Assembly: GCF_016918015.1 (NCBI RefSeq)
Contig: NZ_JAERMK010000030.1
Span: 1-47,357, forward strand
DNA: 47,357 bases
Source of the DNA: Glycomyces sp. YM15
GTDB lineage: Bacteria > Actinomycetota > Actinomycetes > Mycobacteriales > Micromonosporaceae
Reading direction: 5' to 3'
The position numbers and the translations under genes are program-made. Positions 16,456 to 24,224 of the stretch are shown here, piece after piece. Positions within the stretch are counted from its first letter, which is position 1. The number at the start of each line of letters is the position of its first letter. The notes beneath the pieces were generated by a model, which was given only the letters and a program-made list of their open reading frames with translations, was not told where the DNA came from and made no database searches.

Positions 16456-19104
16456 GTGGACGGAAACAGCTGTAGCTCCTGCGGTCAGCGACTGACGTCC
16501 GGGCAGCGCCGCTGCCCCCAGTGCGGAGCGCCGCTGCCCCCGCCGCTCGGGGGCTTCCCGGCCGAATCCGGAACCTACGGTGCATCGGGCTCGTACGCCG
16601 CGCCGCCCGCCCCCGCGTACGGCGCGGCCGCCGTGCCGCAGTACGCGCCGCCCGGCGAACCCGCCTACGCCCCGCCCCAGGGCTACGCGCCCCCGAACCC
16701 GGCGTACGGCTCCGCGGCCGTCCCCGAACCTCAGTACGCGCCGCCGGGCGCCTACCAGCCCACCGCCGACCCCCACGCGAACCAGGGCTACGCCCCGCCG
16801 CCGCAGTACGGCCAGCCCGGCGCGAACCAGCCGCCCGCCTCGCCGCCCGTCCAGGGCTACGGCGCCCCCGGAGGCTGGGCCCCGCAGGCCGCACCGCCCG
16901 GCATGCCGCCGCAGGGCCAGGCCCACGGCTCGGCCGCCGTCCCGCAGTACGGCGCCCCGGGCCCGTACCAGGCGCCGCATTCGGGTTCGGCCCAAGTGCC
17001 GCCCTTCCCGCAGCAGGGCATGGCCGCCGGCGCGGCCGCCGTCCCCCAGTACTCCGGGCCGATCGACGGCTCGCAGGCATCGCCGAGACCGGCCCCGCAG
17101 TACCCTGCGCAGCCCGGACCGATCGACGGCTCGCAGGCATCGCCGCGACCCGCCCCGCCGCAGCCGTACCAGTCCGCGCAGTCGCTGCCGCCCGTGGCGG
17201 CCGCGCCGCCCGCGACGGCCCCGTACTCGCCGCCGGTCCCCGAACCCCAGTTCACGGCCCCGCCCGAACCGGCCGCGAGCGCGCCGTTCGCCGAGCCGCC
17301 CGCGTCTTCGCCCGTGACCGGCCCGCCCTTCGCCGCTCCGGCCGGCAGCGGCTTCAGCCTGCCTTCCACCGAGTCCGGCGCGTTCGCCGCACCGGGCGCG
17401 GACCAGCCCGGCCTGCCGGAACCGATGCCCGACGGCACCCAGATCCTGCGGATCGGGCCGAACGCGGCGCAGCCGCCCGCCCCGGCCCCGTTCGCCGACC
17501 CGGAACCGCCCGCGCCGCTCGACGCCGCGCCGGACGCGGCGCCGGCCCCCGGTTTCAGCGTGCCGTCCGCCGAGAACGTCCCCGGCGCGGCCTACGCGGC
17601 GCCGGTCCCCGCCCCCGCGGCGATGCCGAGCCCGGCCGTCCCCGTCGACGACGCACCGAAGAGCGAGCCGGACCGGCCGGTGGAGGAGACGCGCTCGAGC
17701 GACGACGACGCGCCGTTCGACGAGATGCCCGCGGCACCGGCCATGTCCTTCGGCGTCCCCGAGTTCGACGCCCCTGCCGCATCGGCGCCCGCGACCGGCG
17801 GGCCCACGGTGGTCGAGGCCGTCGAGGAGGACGAGGACGGCGCTTGGGAAGCACTGCCCGACCCCGATGACGACGATGACGACGTGGAGCTCTCCGTTGA
17901 GGAGGAGGCCTCGCTGGCCGGTCTCGGCGACGACGTCCCCGGCGAATCGCTGCCGCCCGCGCCGGCACCGTCCGCCGGATCCGAGTCCGATGAGGACGAG
18001 ACGCCGGAGATCGAGCCCGTGCTCGACGCGGCGCTCGCCGAAGCCGCCGCCGTCGAGGCGCCGAGCCCTGGAGCGGACCTGGTCGAGACGGCCGAGGCCG
18101 TGGCCGACGCCGCCGCAGCGCCCGCCGCGCCGACCGGTGGACCGACGGTGGTCGAGGCCGTCGAGGAGGACGAGGACGGCGCTTGGGAAGCACTGCCCGA
18201 CCCCGATGACGACGACGAGGACGTGGAGCTCTCCGTTGAGGAGGAGGCCTCGCTGGCCGGTCTCGGCGACGACGTCCCCGGCGAATCGCTGCCGCCCGCC
18301 CCGGCCGCCGGAACCGAGTCCGATGAGGACGACGCCCCGGAGGCCGTGCCGGAAGCGGAGCCGGCCGACGCCGCAGTCGTCGACGCCGCGACCGATGCGC
18401 ACGATGCCGGAGCCGCGGAGCCGGGTACGACGGTGCCCGAGGCCGACGAGGCGCCGTTGCTGTCCGATTCCCAGCCGACCCCGCCCGGGCCGCTGCCGGA
18501 CCCGCTGCCGGGTCCGGAACCGACGCCGCCGCAGCCGGAGCCCGAGCCGCGCCCGGAGCCGACGCCTCCCGCCCCGCGTCCCGAGCCCGTGCCGGAACCG
18601 ACGCCGCCGCGTCCCGAGCCCACACCGCCGCAGCCCGAGCCGCTGCCGCCGAATCCCGAGCCCGGCCCGCCGATGCCGCGTCCCGAGCCTTCGCCGGTGC
18701 CGCAGCCGGAGCCGCTGCCGCCGAACCCGGAGCCGGGTCCGCCGATGCCGCCGATGCCGCGTGTGAACGACAGTCCGTTCTCGGACGCGGCCCCGATCGA
18801 GTACCCGGAGCCCGAGGCCGTCGCGGCCGCGACGCCCGAGGACGCCCCCGAGGAGGGCCCGCAGCAGGCGGTCGAGGCGGCACGCAAGAAGATCGTGAAC
18901 GCGCCGGACATCAGCCTGTTCGAGGAGCCTTCGACGAAGACCGGCGCGCATCAGCTGCCGACGGCGAAGCCGGTCGTGGAGACGGAGGGCTTCCGGCCCG
19001 GCCGCGCGACGGTCACGAACCTGCTCGACCGGTCGGAACTGCCCGAGCACATCCCGCTCCCGCGCCCCACGGTCTACGGCGCCAAGCCCGCCGACGACGA
19101 GTGA
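16456..19104 (+). CDS. large intrinsically disordered zinc-ribbon protein
   Basis: The 882-aa protein begins with a four-Cys zinc ribbon (C6-x2-C9-x10-C20-x2-C23). Residues about 30-330 are a Pro/Ala/Gln/Tyr-rich low-complexity region with a doubled GPIDGSQASPRPAP phrase 20 residues apart. Residues about 370-660 are acidic and contain two near-identical 52-residue blocks (about 451-502 and 564-615, TVVEAVEEDEDGAWEALPDP...). Residues about 670-770 are Pro-Glu repeats. The last about 60 residues (ISLFEEPSTKTGAHQLPTA..., FRPGRATVTNLLDRS) look ordered and may be the functional tail. No membrane segment. Function unknown; condensate-forming, scaffold or regulatory roles are conceivable. GAGGAGG precedes GTG 16456. 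Confidence 0.78.
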   Translation: MDGNSCSSCGQRLTSGQRRCPQCGAPLPPPLGGFPAESGTYGASGSYAAPPAPAYGAAAVPQYAPPGEPAYAPPQGYAPPNPAYGSAAVPEPQYAPPGAYQPTADPHANQGYAPPPQYGQPGANQPPASPPVQGYGAPGGWAPQAAPPGMPPQGQAHGSAAVPQYGAPGPYQAPHSGSAQVPPFPQQGMAAGAAAVPQYSGPIDGSQASPRPAPQYPAQPGPIDGSQASPRPAPPQPYQSAQSLPPVAAAPPATAPYSPPVPEPQFTAPPEPAASAPFAEPPASSPVTGPPFAAPAGSGFSLPSTESGAFAAPGADQPGLPEPMPDGTQILRIGPNAAQPPAPAPFADPEPPAPLDAAPDAAPAPGFSVPSAENVPGAAYAAPVPAPAAMPSPAVPVDDAPKSEPDRPVEETRSSDDDAPFDEMPAAPAMSFGVPEFDAPAASAPATGGPTVVEAVEEDEDGAWEALPDPDDDDDDVELSVEEEASLAGLGDDVPGESLPPAPAPSAGSESDEDETPEIEPVLDAALAEAAAVEAPSPGADLVETAEAVADAAAAPAAPTGGPTVVEAVEEDEDGAWEALPDPDDDDEDVELSVEEEASLAGLGDDVPGESLPPAPAAGTESDEDDAPEAVPEAEPADAAVVDAATDAHDAGAAEPGTTVPEADEAPLLSDSQPTPPGPLPDPLPGPEPTPPQPEPEPRPEPTPPAPRPEPVPEPTPPRPEPTPPQPEPLPPNPEPGPPMPRPEPSPVPQPEPLPPNPEPGPPMPPMPRVNDSPFSDAAPIEYPEPEAVAAATPEDAPEEGPQQAVEAARKKIVNAPDISLFEEPSTKTGAHQLPTAKPVVETEGFRPGRATVTNLLDRSELPEHIPLPRPTVYGAKPADDE
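17806..18299 (+). repeat. two 155-bp direct repeats inside the disordered protein gene
   Basis: Copies 17806-17960 and 18145-18299 differ at only two bases by eye (within the run of Asp codons). They start 339 bp apart, so they are in frame and separated by 184 bp of unrelated sequence. Synonymous positions are unchanged, pointing to a recent duplication or gene conversion. Confidence 0.92.
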
Positions 19105-19152
19105 AGCCCGCCGACGGCGACGGGTGACGCGCGGAACCCGCCGACGGCGACG
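19084..19152 (+). repeat. three short direct repeats at the 3' end of the disordered protein gene
   Basis: The terminal codons and stop (CCCGCCGACGACGAGTGA) are followed by two further near-copies, CCCGCCGACGGCGACGGGTG and CCCGCCGACGGCGACGAGTG, about 24 bases apart. They lie beyond the stop and look like replication-slippage copies of the gene end. Confidence 0.65.
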
Positions 19153-19307
19153 AGTGCCCCGCTTCCCGCCGCATTCGCCGAAAACGCGTCCGCCGTCCCG
19201 GGCCGCGGTTCATCCTGGTGCTGACGGGCCGCCCGACGCGGCCCTCGAGCTTCGCGGGGCGGGCCTTCCACGGCCCGCCGCCCGCGCGACCGGGGAGGAT
19301 GAGGAAC

Positions 19308-19598
19308 ATGGCGGAACGCCGTGCCAAAGTGACCACGGAGGTCGGCATCCAAGCGCGGCCCGCAACGGTCTTCGTGGCGACCGCCGGCGAGTCCCGCGCC
19401 GACGTGCAGATCGCGAAACCGGGCGGCGAGCCGCACGACGCGAAGTCGATCCTGGCGGTGCTGACCCTCGACGTGCGGTCCGGCGACGAGATCGTCCTCA
19501 CCGGCGATGACGAAGCCATCCTGGACCGGCTCGTGGCCCTGGTCAGCGGCGACTTCGACACGGGCGGCACCGACATCGGCGACATCGACGAGGGCTGA
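19308..19598 (+). CDS. HPr-like protein with Gln in place of the active-site His (Crh-like)
   Basis: This 96-aa protein has the full HPr fold: VGIQARPATVFVATA..., then DAKSILAVLTLDVRSGDEIVLTG and a C-terminal helix (EAILDRLVALV) plus an acidic tail. In HPr, His15 in GxHARPA accepts phosphate from PTS enzyme I; here codon CAA gives Gln15, so PTS phosphotransfer is not possible. The regulatory Ser (47 here, equivalent to Ser46) in AKSI is kept. The same pair, Gln15 plus Ser46, defines Bacillus Crh, a catabolite-repression protein. GGGGAGG nine bases before ATG 19308 selects this start over ATG 19299. No PTS genes lie nearby; it stands before mqnA. Confidence 0.88.
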   Translation: MAERRAKVTTEVGIQARPATVFVATAGESRADVQIAKPGGEPHDAKSILAVLTLDVRSGDEIVLTGDDEAILDRLVALVSGDFDTGGTDIGDIDEG

Positions 19599-19710
19599 GC
19601 ACCGGACCGCCGGGCCGGGCGGTCCCACCATCCGTCCGGTCCAATTCGCCGCCTTCGGTGATGTCGGCGACGACGCCCCCGCTCACCTACCTCCTAGCCG
19701 CACGACAGGC

Positions 19711-19716
19711 TACGGT
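19711..19716 (+). promoter_or_regulatory. -10 element of mqnA (leaderless)
   Basis: TACGGT ends 7 bases before GTG 19724 and no ribosome-binding site lies between. Confidence 0.4.
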
Positions 19717-19723
19717 CGAAGCT

Positions 19724-20635
19724 GTGAACATCGCACGGCGCCCCCGGGTCGGCCACATCGCGTTCCTCAACTGCCTGCCCATCTACTGGGGACTGGCGCG
19801 GACGGGCGCGCTCCTCGACGTCGACCTCCACCGCGCCCCGCCGGACGAGCTCAGCCGCCTCCTCGTCGCCGGCGACCTCGACATCGGACCGATCACCCTG
19901 GTCGAATACCTCCGCCACGCCGACGACCTCCTCCTCATCCCCGACCCGGCCGTGGCCGCGGACGGCCCGGTCCTGAGCGTCAACCTCGTCACCAAGACCC
20001 CCCTCGCCGACCTCCCGGCCGCCCCGCGCGTCTCGCTCGCCTCCACCTCCCGCACCGGCGTCCTCCTCGGACGGATGCTCCTCGAGGACCGCTACGGCCG
20101 CACGCCCGCCTACACCGTCACCGCGCCCGACATCGAGTCCGCGCTCCGCGACGCCGACGCCGCCGTCCTCATCGGCGACGAAGCGCTCCACGTCTTCCAC
20201 GCGCACCGCACCCCCGAACCGGGCGGCCTGCACGTGCTCGACCTCGCCGCCGAATGGAAGGACTGGACCGGCCTGCCGATGGTCTTCGCCGTCTGGGCGG
20301 TGCGCCGCGAGTACGCCGAGGCCCATCCCGGCATCGTCAAGGACGTCCACCTGGCTTTCCGCGACTCCGTCCAGCGCAGCCGCGACGAGATCGGCGAGGT
20401 CGTGGCCTCCGCCGCCCGCTGGGAGCCGTTCCCGCCCGCCGCGCTCGCCGAGTACTTCGAGCGCCTCCAGTTCGGCCTCGGTGAGCGCCACCTCGCCGGG
20501 CTGCGGGAATTCGCGTCCCGTGCGTCCCGTTATGCGGATATAGCGCCGCTGCGCGCGGACGGGCCGGAGTTCTTCGAGACGCCCGGAGGCATCCGCGGTG
20601 CGAGCATCGACCCAGAGCCCGGACACCGGCGCTGA
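19724..20635 (+). CDS. mqnA: chorismate dehydratase, futalosine menaquinone pathway
   Basis: The 303-aa soluble protein has a periplasmic-binding-like fold and converts chorismate to 3-[(1-carboxyvinyl)oxy]benzoate, the first committed step of the futalosine pathway. Family hallmarks are GHIAFLNCLPIYWGL at the N-terminus, DIGPITLVEYLRH, a Ser/Thr-rich pocket (RVSLASTSRTGVLL), and VLIGDEAL...DLAAEWKDWTGLPMVFAVWAVRR. Start GTG 19724 is chosen because it begins the conserved region and lies 7 bases after a TACGGT -10 element; upstream in-frame starts are not conserved-looking. An FNR-like flavoprotein gene and mqnC follow on the same strand. Confidence 0.94.
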   Translation: MNIARRPRVGHIAFLNCLPIYWGLARTGALLDVDLHRAPPDELSRLLVAGDLDIGPITLVEYLRHADDLLLIPDPAVAADGPVLSVNLVTKTPLADLPAAPRVSLASTSRTGVLLGRMLLEDRYGRTPAYTVTAPDIESALRDADAAVLIGDEALHVFHAHRTPEPGGLHVLDLAAEWKDWTGLPMVFAVWAVRREYAEAHPGIVKDVHLAFRDSVQRSRDEIGEVVASAARWEPFPPAALAEYFERLQFGLGERHLAGLREFASRASRYADIAPLRADGPEFFETPGGIRGASIDPEPGHRR

Positions 20636-20666
20636 CCTCCGAGACGGACGACGAAGGGACCCTGCT

Positions 20667-21440
20667 GTGGCCGTCGAGCTGAAGAAGCCCCGCAAGAACC
20701 GCCCCGCCTGGCACAAGCTCACCGTGAGCCGCGTCAGGCCGCTCACCGAGGACGCCGTCGAGGTCACCCTCGCCGTCCCCGAGGAGCTCCGGGCGGCCTT
20801 CGACTTCAAGCCCGGCCAGCACCTCACCTTCCAGCGCGTCGAACCCGACGGCGCCGAAGTGCGCCGCTCCTACTCGCTCGCCTCCACGCCGCGCGAGCTC
20901 GCCGAGCACGGCACGCTGCGCCTGGGCATCCGCTCGATCCCCAAGGGCACCTTCTCCGGGTACGCGAACCGCCAGCTCCTGCCCGGCGACGTGCTCGAAG
21001 TCCTCCCGCCCCTCGGCCACTTCTGGACCGAGATCCGCGCCGAGCGCCACTACGGCTCCGTCGTCGCCGGCTCCGGGATCACCCCGATCATCGCCATCGC
21101 GACCGCCGCCCTCGAAGCCGGCGCGACGGTGACCCTCCTGTACTCCAACCGCACCGAGGCGTCCACGATGTTCGCCGCCGAGCTGCGCGAACTCCAGCGC
21201 GAGCACGGCGACCGGCTCCGCCTCCACCACGTGCGCACCCGCGCCGAAGGCGACTCCCCGCTGCTCACCGGACGGCTCACCCCCGAACGGCTCGGCGAGG
21301 CCATCGCCTCCGGGCTCGTGGACCCGCACGAGATCGACGAATGGTTCCTCTGCGGCCCCTACGAGATGGTCCTCGGCGTCAAGGACGTCCTCGAAGCGGC
21401 CGGGGCGCAGCGCATCCACACCGAGCTGTACACGGTCTGA
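20667..21440 (+). CDS. ferredoxin-NADP reductase-like flavoprotein without ferredoxin domain
   Basis: The 257-aa protein has an N-terminal FAD-binding barrel (HKLTVSRVRPLTEDAVEVTLAVP..., FKPGQHLTFQ, and FAD motif RRSYSLAS) and a C-terminal NAD(P)-binding half (YGSVVAGSGITPIIAIA, TLLYSNRTEASTMFAAEL, WFLCGPYEMV). It is most similar to the reductase half of PaaE-type phenylacetyl-CoA epoxidase reductases, but ends at IHTELYTV where PaaE continues into a plant-type 2Fe-2S domain. It therefore needs a separate electron partner. GAAGGGA precedes GTG 20667, 31 bp after mqnA. Supply of electrons to mqn radical-SAM enzymes is an appealing but unproven role. Confidence 0.82.
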   Translation: MAVELKKPRKNRPAWHKLTVSRVRPLTEDAVEVTLAVPEELRAAFDFKPGQHLTFQRVEPDGAEVRRSYSLASTPRELAEHGTLRLGIRSIPKGTFSGYANRQLLPGDVLEVLPPLGHFWTEIRAERHYGSVVAGSGITPIIAIATAALEAGATVTLLYSNRTEASTMFAAELRELQREHGDRLRLHHVRTRAEGDSPLLTGRLTPERLGEAIASGLVDPHEIDEWFLCGPYEMVLGVKDVLEAAGAQRIHTELYTV

Positions 21441-21497
21441 GGCGAGACCCACGAGTCACCGCGCCCGGGCGCACTGCCGGGGACCGCGCTGCGGCGA

Positions 21498-21503
21498 TAC
21501 GCT
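21498..21503 (+). promoter_or_regulatory. -10 element of mqnC (leaderless)
   Basis: TACGCT ends 6 bases before ATG 21510, again with no ribosome-binding site. Confidence 0.45.
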
Positions 21504-21509
21504 TCGTGC

Positions 21510-22667
21510 ATGGCCGAGATTGACGATGTCCTCGCCCGCGCCGCCGACGGCGGCGCCATCAGCGCCGAGGAAGCCCTGCTGCTCTACACCGAAGCGCCCT
21601 TCCACCCCCTCGCCGAGGCCGCCGACGCGGCCCGCCGGCGCGTCATCGGCGACAACATCGTCACCTACATCATCGACCGCAACATCAACTACACGAACGT
21701 GTGCGTCACCGCGTGCAAGTTCTGCGCGTTCTACCGCGCCCCCAAGCACGACGAGGGCTGGGCGCACCCGATGGAAGAGGTGCTGCGCCGCTGCGGCGAG
21801 GCCGTGAGCCTCGGTGCGACGCAGGTGATGCTGCAGGGCGGGCACCACCCGGACTTCGGCGTCGAGTACTACGAGGAGCTGTTCTCCTCGGTCAAGCGCG
21901 AATACCCCGAGCTGGCGATCCACTCGATCGGGCCGTCGGAGATCGCGCACATGTCGAAGGTGTCGGGCGTCGCGATCGACGAGTCGATCCGTCGCATCAA
22001 GGCCGCCGGGCTCGACTCGATCGCGGGGGCCGGGGCCGAGATGCTCCCCGCCCGCCCGCGCACGGCGCTCGCGCCGTTGAAGGAGTCGGGGGAGCGCTGG
22101 CTGGAGATCATGGAGGCCGCGCACCGGCAGGGCCTGGAGTCGACGGCGACCATGATGATGGGCACCGGCGAGACGGCCGCCGAGCGGATCGAGCACCTGC
22201 GGATGATCCGCGACGTGCAGGACCGCACGGGCGGCTTCCGGTCGTTCATCCCGTGGACGTACCAGCCGGAGAACAACCACCTGAAGGGCCGGACGCAGGC
22301 GACGACCCTCGAATACCTGCGGCTCTTGGCGACCGCGCGGCTGTTCTTCCACAATGTGAAGCACCTGCAGTCCTCGTGGCTGACCACGGGCAAGGCCTCG
22401 GGCCAGTTGAGCATGCACCTCGGCGTGGACGACCTGGGTTCGATCATGCTGGAGGAGAACGTGATCTCCTCGGCCGGCGCCCGCCACCAGTCGCGGCTCT
22501 CCGAGCTGATCGGACTGATCCGCACCGCCGACCGCATTCCGGCGCAGCGCAACACGCTATACGAGCGCATGTCGGTCCACTGGACCCCCGACGAGGACCC
22601 GACGGACGACCGCATCCGCTCGCACTTCTCGACCATCGTGACTGAGCTGCAGATCCAGGCGAAGTAG
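21510..22667 (+). CDS. mqnC: cyclic dehypoxanthinyl futalosine synthase (radical SAM)
   Basis: The 385-aa enzyme cyclises dehypoxanthinyl futalosine in the menaquinone pathway. The cluster motif C65-VTA-C69-KF-C72 follows NINYTNV; other family stretches are QVMLQGGHHPDFGVEYYEELF, IHSIGPSEIAHMSKVSG, AGLDSIAGAGAEML, TATMMMGTGET and RSFIPWTYQPENNHL (each quoted in part). Length is usual for MqnC. It is 69 bp downstream of the flavoprotein gene with its own probable -10 at 21498-21503. It is convergent with the serine protease gene. Confidence 0.95.
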   Translation: MAEIDDVLARAADGGAISAEEALLLYTEAPFHPLAEAADAARRRVIGDNIVTYIIDRNINYTNVCVTACKFCAFYRAPKHDEGWAHPMEEVLRRCGEAVSLGATQVMLQGGHHPDFGVEYYEELFSSVKREYPELAIHSIGPSEIAHMSKVSGVAIDESIRRIKAAGLDSIAGAGAEMLPARPRTALAPLKESGERWLEIMEAAHRQGLESTATMMMGTGETAAERIEHLRMIRDVQDRTGGFRSFIPWTYQPENNHLKGRTQATTLEYLRLLATARLFFHNVKHLQSSWLTTGKASGQLSMHLGVDDLGSIMLEENVISSAGARHQSRLSELIGLIRTADRIPAQRNTLYERMSVHWTPDEDPTDDRIRSHFSTIVTELQIQAK

Positions 22668-22824
22668 ACCTCAGGAACGGGCCCCGGCGCGCGCAACGCC
22701 CGGATCGGCGCCCTCCTCGTCGGGGAGCCAGCCGGGAGCACCAGCATGATCGCCATGGTCCCGAAGACCAGAGGCAGCGGGAACAAGCTGCCCGAACTGA
22801 AGACGAGGGCGATCCATCCGCGGA

Positions 22825-22840
22825 GGTGCCGATCGGCACC
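22825..22840. terminator. 16-bp perfect palindrome between convergent genes
   Basis: GGTGCCGATCGGCACC lies between mqnC and the protease gene. It could form part of a bidirectional terminator, although the loop would have to be opened from the centre of the stem. The rest of 22668-22862 holds no supported gene. Confidence 0.35.
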
Positions 22841-22862
22841 CCGCCCCGTCCCATGCGATCGG

Positions 22863-24122
22863 TCAGATCAGGTGGCCGATCTCCTTCTGGATGAGCTGGG
22901 CGTTGACGCCCGAGTTGGGGCAGCCGCCGAAGTGGTGGAGGGCGATCACCTCATGGCTGTCGCGGGAGATGACCGGTGAGCCGGAGGACCCGAACTCGGT
23001 GTCGCAGTAGTAGGAGATGTCGCTGTCGGCCACATAGCCGTCGTAGGTGTCGTGCTTGACGACGCAGTTGCCGCCGTCTACTGAGGACTCCATGGCGATC
23101 TCCGAGGGCCGCCCGGCCGGGTGCTGCGGAATGTAGATCGCGTCGCCGCTGCGCGCCGCCTGGTCCGCGAGCTCCAGGTACCCGAACCGCTCGATCCGCT
23201 CGAAGTCGTCCACGGTGAACAGCGTGTAGTCCAGGGACTTCGAGGTCGCCAGCACTTCCGACCCGTGGACCTTCACAGGCGGGTTCGCGATGTCCGCGCC
23301 GCACGCCACGCAGTCGTACCCGAACCACACCTCGGTCGCCTGCGCCTCCTGCGTCTCGGTGAAGCAGTGGTGATTGGTCAGCAGCCGGTTGCTCTCGCCC
23401 ACCCGAAACGCCGTACACAGTACGGTACCGTCGATGAGCAGGCGCGCCACCGGCTCCGCGTGGGCCACCACGTTCGGGTAGGACGTGCGGTAGCAGACCG
23501 AGGCGCGCTTCTCGTCGCCCTGGCAGATGCTCTCCTCCGGCCGGGCGTCGTCGGCCCGCTCCTGCGCGAGGCCGTCGACCTCCTCGGCCGTGAGCCCGTA
23601 CGCGGCCTTGTCGATCAGCGCGCCGAGCGCCGACGAACCGCCGCTCCCGGACTCGCGGTGCAGCTCCACGATCGCGGTGTCGCCGGTGATCGAGGTCGCC
23701 CACCGGTCGATCAGCGACTCCTCGTACCGGTACGATTCGGCGCCGTCGGGGCTCGAGACCGTCACGAAGTCGCCCGTGTTCAGCAGCAGCCGCTCGAAGT
23801 GGACCTTCACGTATCCCGCGTCGGGCCCCGTGACCTTCAGGACGTCGGCATCGTCAGCGTAGGTCAGCGACTCGCTCAGCTCGGCGACCTCGCCCACGTC
23901 GACCAGGCCGAGCAGCTCGTCGTCCACCGGCAGGAGCTCGACGGTCCCGCCCAGCGCGTCGTCGAGGACCGCCGTGACCGGCTCGTCCTCGGCGAACGCG
24001 CTCGGCACCACGAACGCCGCCCCGCCCAGCGCGATCGATCCGGCCGCCGCCAGGATGAGCTTGCGGCGCTTGCGCTCGCCCCCGCTCTGCCCGGTTCGTG
24101 GTTTCCGCACGCTTGCCGCCAC
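22863..24122 (-). CDS. secreted trypsin-like serine protease (S1 family)
   Basis: The 419-aa precursor has an RKRRK-flanked signal peptide (residues about 17-44, LILAAAGSIALGGAAFVVPSAFA), a propeptide-like N-terminal domain (45-205) and a chymotrypsin-fold domain. Triad candidates: His252 in LLTNHHCF, Asp298 in SLDYTLF and Ser380 in EFGSSGSP. Paired cysteines (235/253, 271/274, 353/373) suggest disulfides outside the cell. It resembles glutamyl-endopeptidase or lysyl-endopeptidase-type secreted enzymes; specificity cannot be set from sequence. GAAAGGGG precedes GTG 24122; an upstream in-frame ATG at 24188 has no such site and would put residues before the signal. Confidence 0.87.
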   Translation of the reverse strand: MAASVRKPRTGQSGGERKRRKLILAAAGSIALGGAAFVVPSAFAEDEPVTAVLDDALGGTVELLPVDDELLGLVDVGEVAELSESLTYADDADVLKVTGPDAGYVKVHFERLLLNTGDFVTVSSPDGAESYRYEESLIDRWATSITGDTAIVELHRESGSGGSSALGALIDKAAYGLTAEEVDGLAQERADDARPEESICQGDEKRASVCYRTSYPNVVAHAEPVARLLIDGTVLCTAFRVGESNRLLTNHHCFTETQEAQATEVWFGYDCVACGADIANPPVKVHGSEVLATSKSLDYTLFTVDDFERIERFGYLELADQAARSGDAIYIPQHPAGRPSEIAMESSVDGGNCVVKHDTYDGYVADSDISYYCDTEFGSSGSPVISRDSHEVIALHHFGGCPNSGVNAQLIQKEIGHLI

Positions 24123-24224
24123 GGTCGGCCCCTTTCGTGAGAGATGTGTCGACCGTTCAACGAGCGAGGAGGAGGGAAGTTGCGCCACTCGAGGGTGGGA
24201 AGGCGCGGGTCACAGGGACAAGGT

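Noticed and set aside
14701..19050. 1449-codon minus-strand open frame across the zinc-ribbon and NlpC genes
   Set aside because: It is the antisense of two well-supported plus-strand genes, Gly/Arg-rich, a known effect of strong GC3 bias.
22690..22862. Minus-strand hydrophobic stretch (WIALVFSSGSLFPLPLVFG..) between mqnC and the protease
   Set aside because: It resembles a membrane segment, but the frame has no credible start or ribosome-binding site and reads on into the mqnC gene. It could be a remnant of a small membrane protein gene, but I cannot support it.
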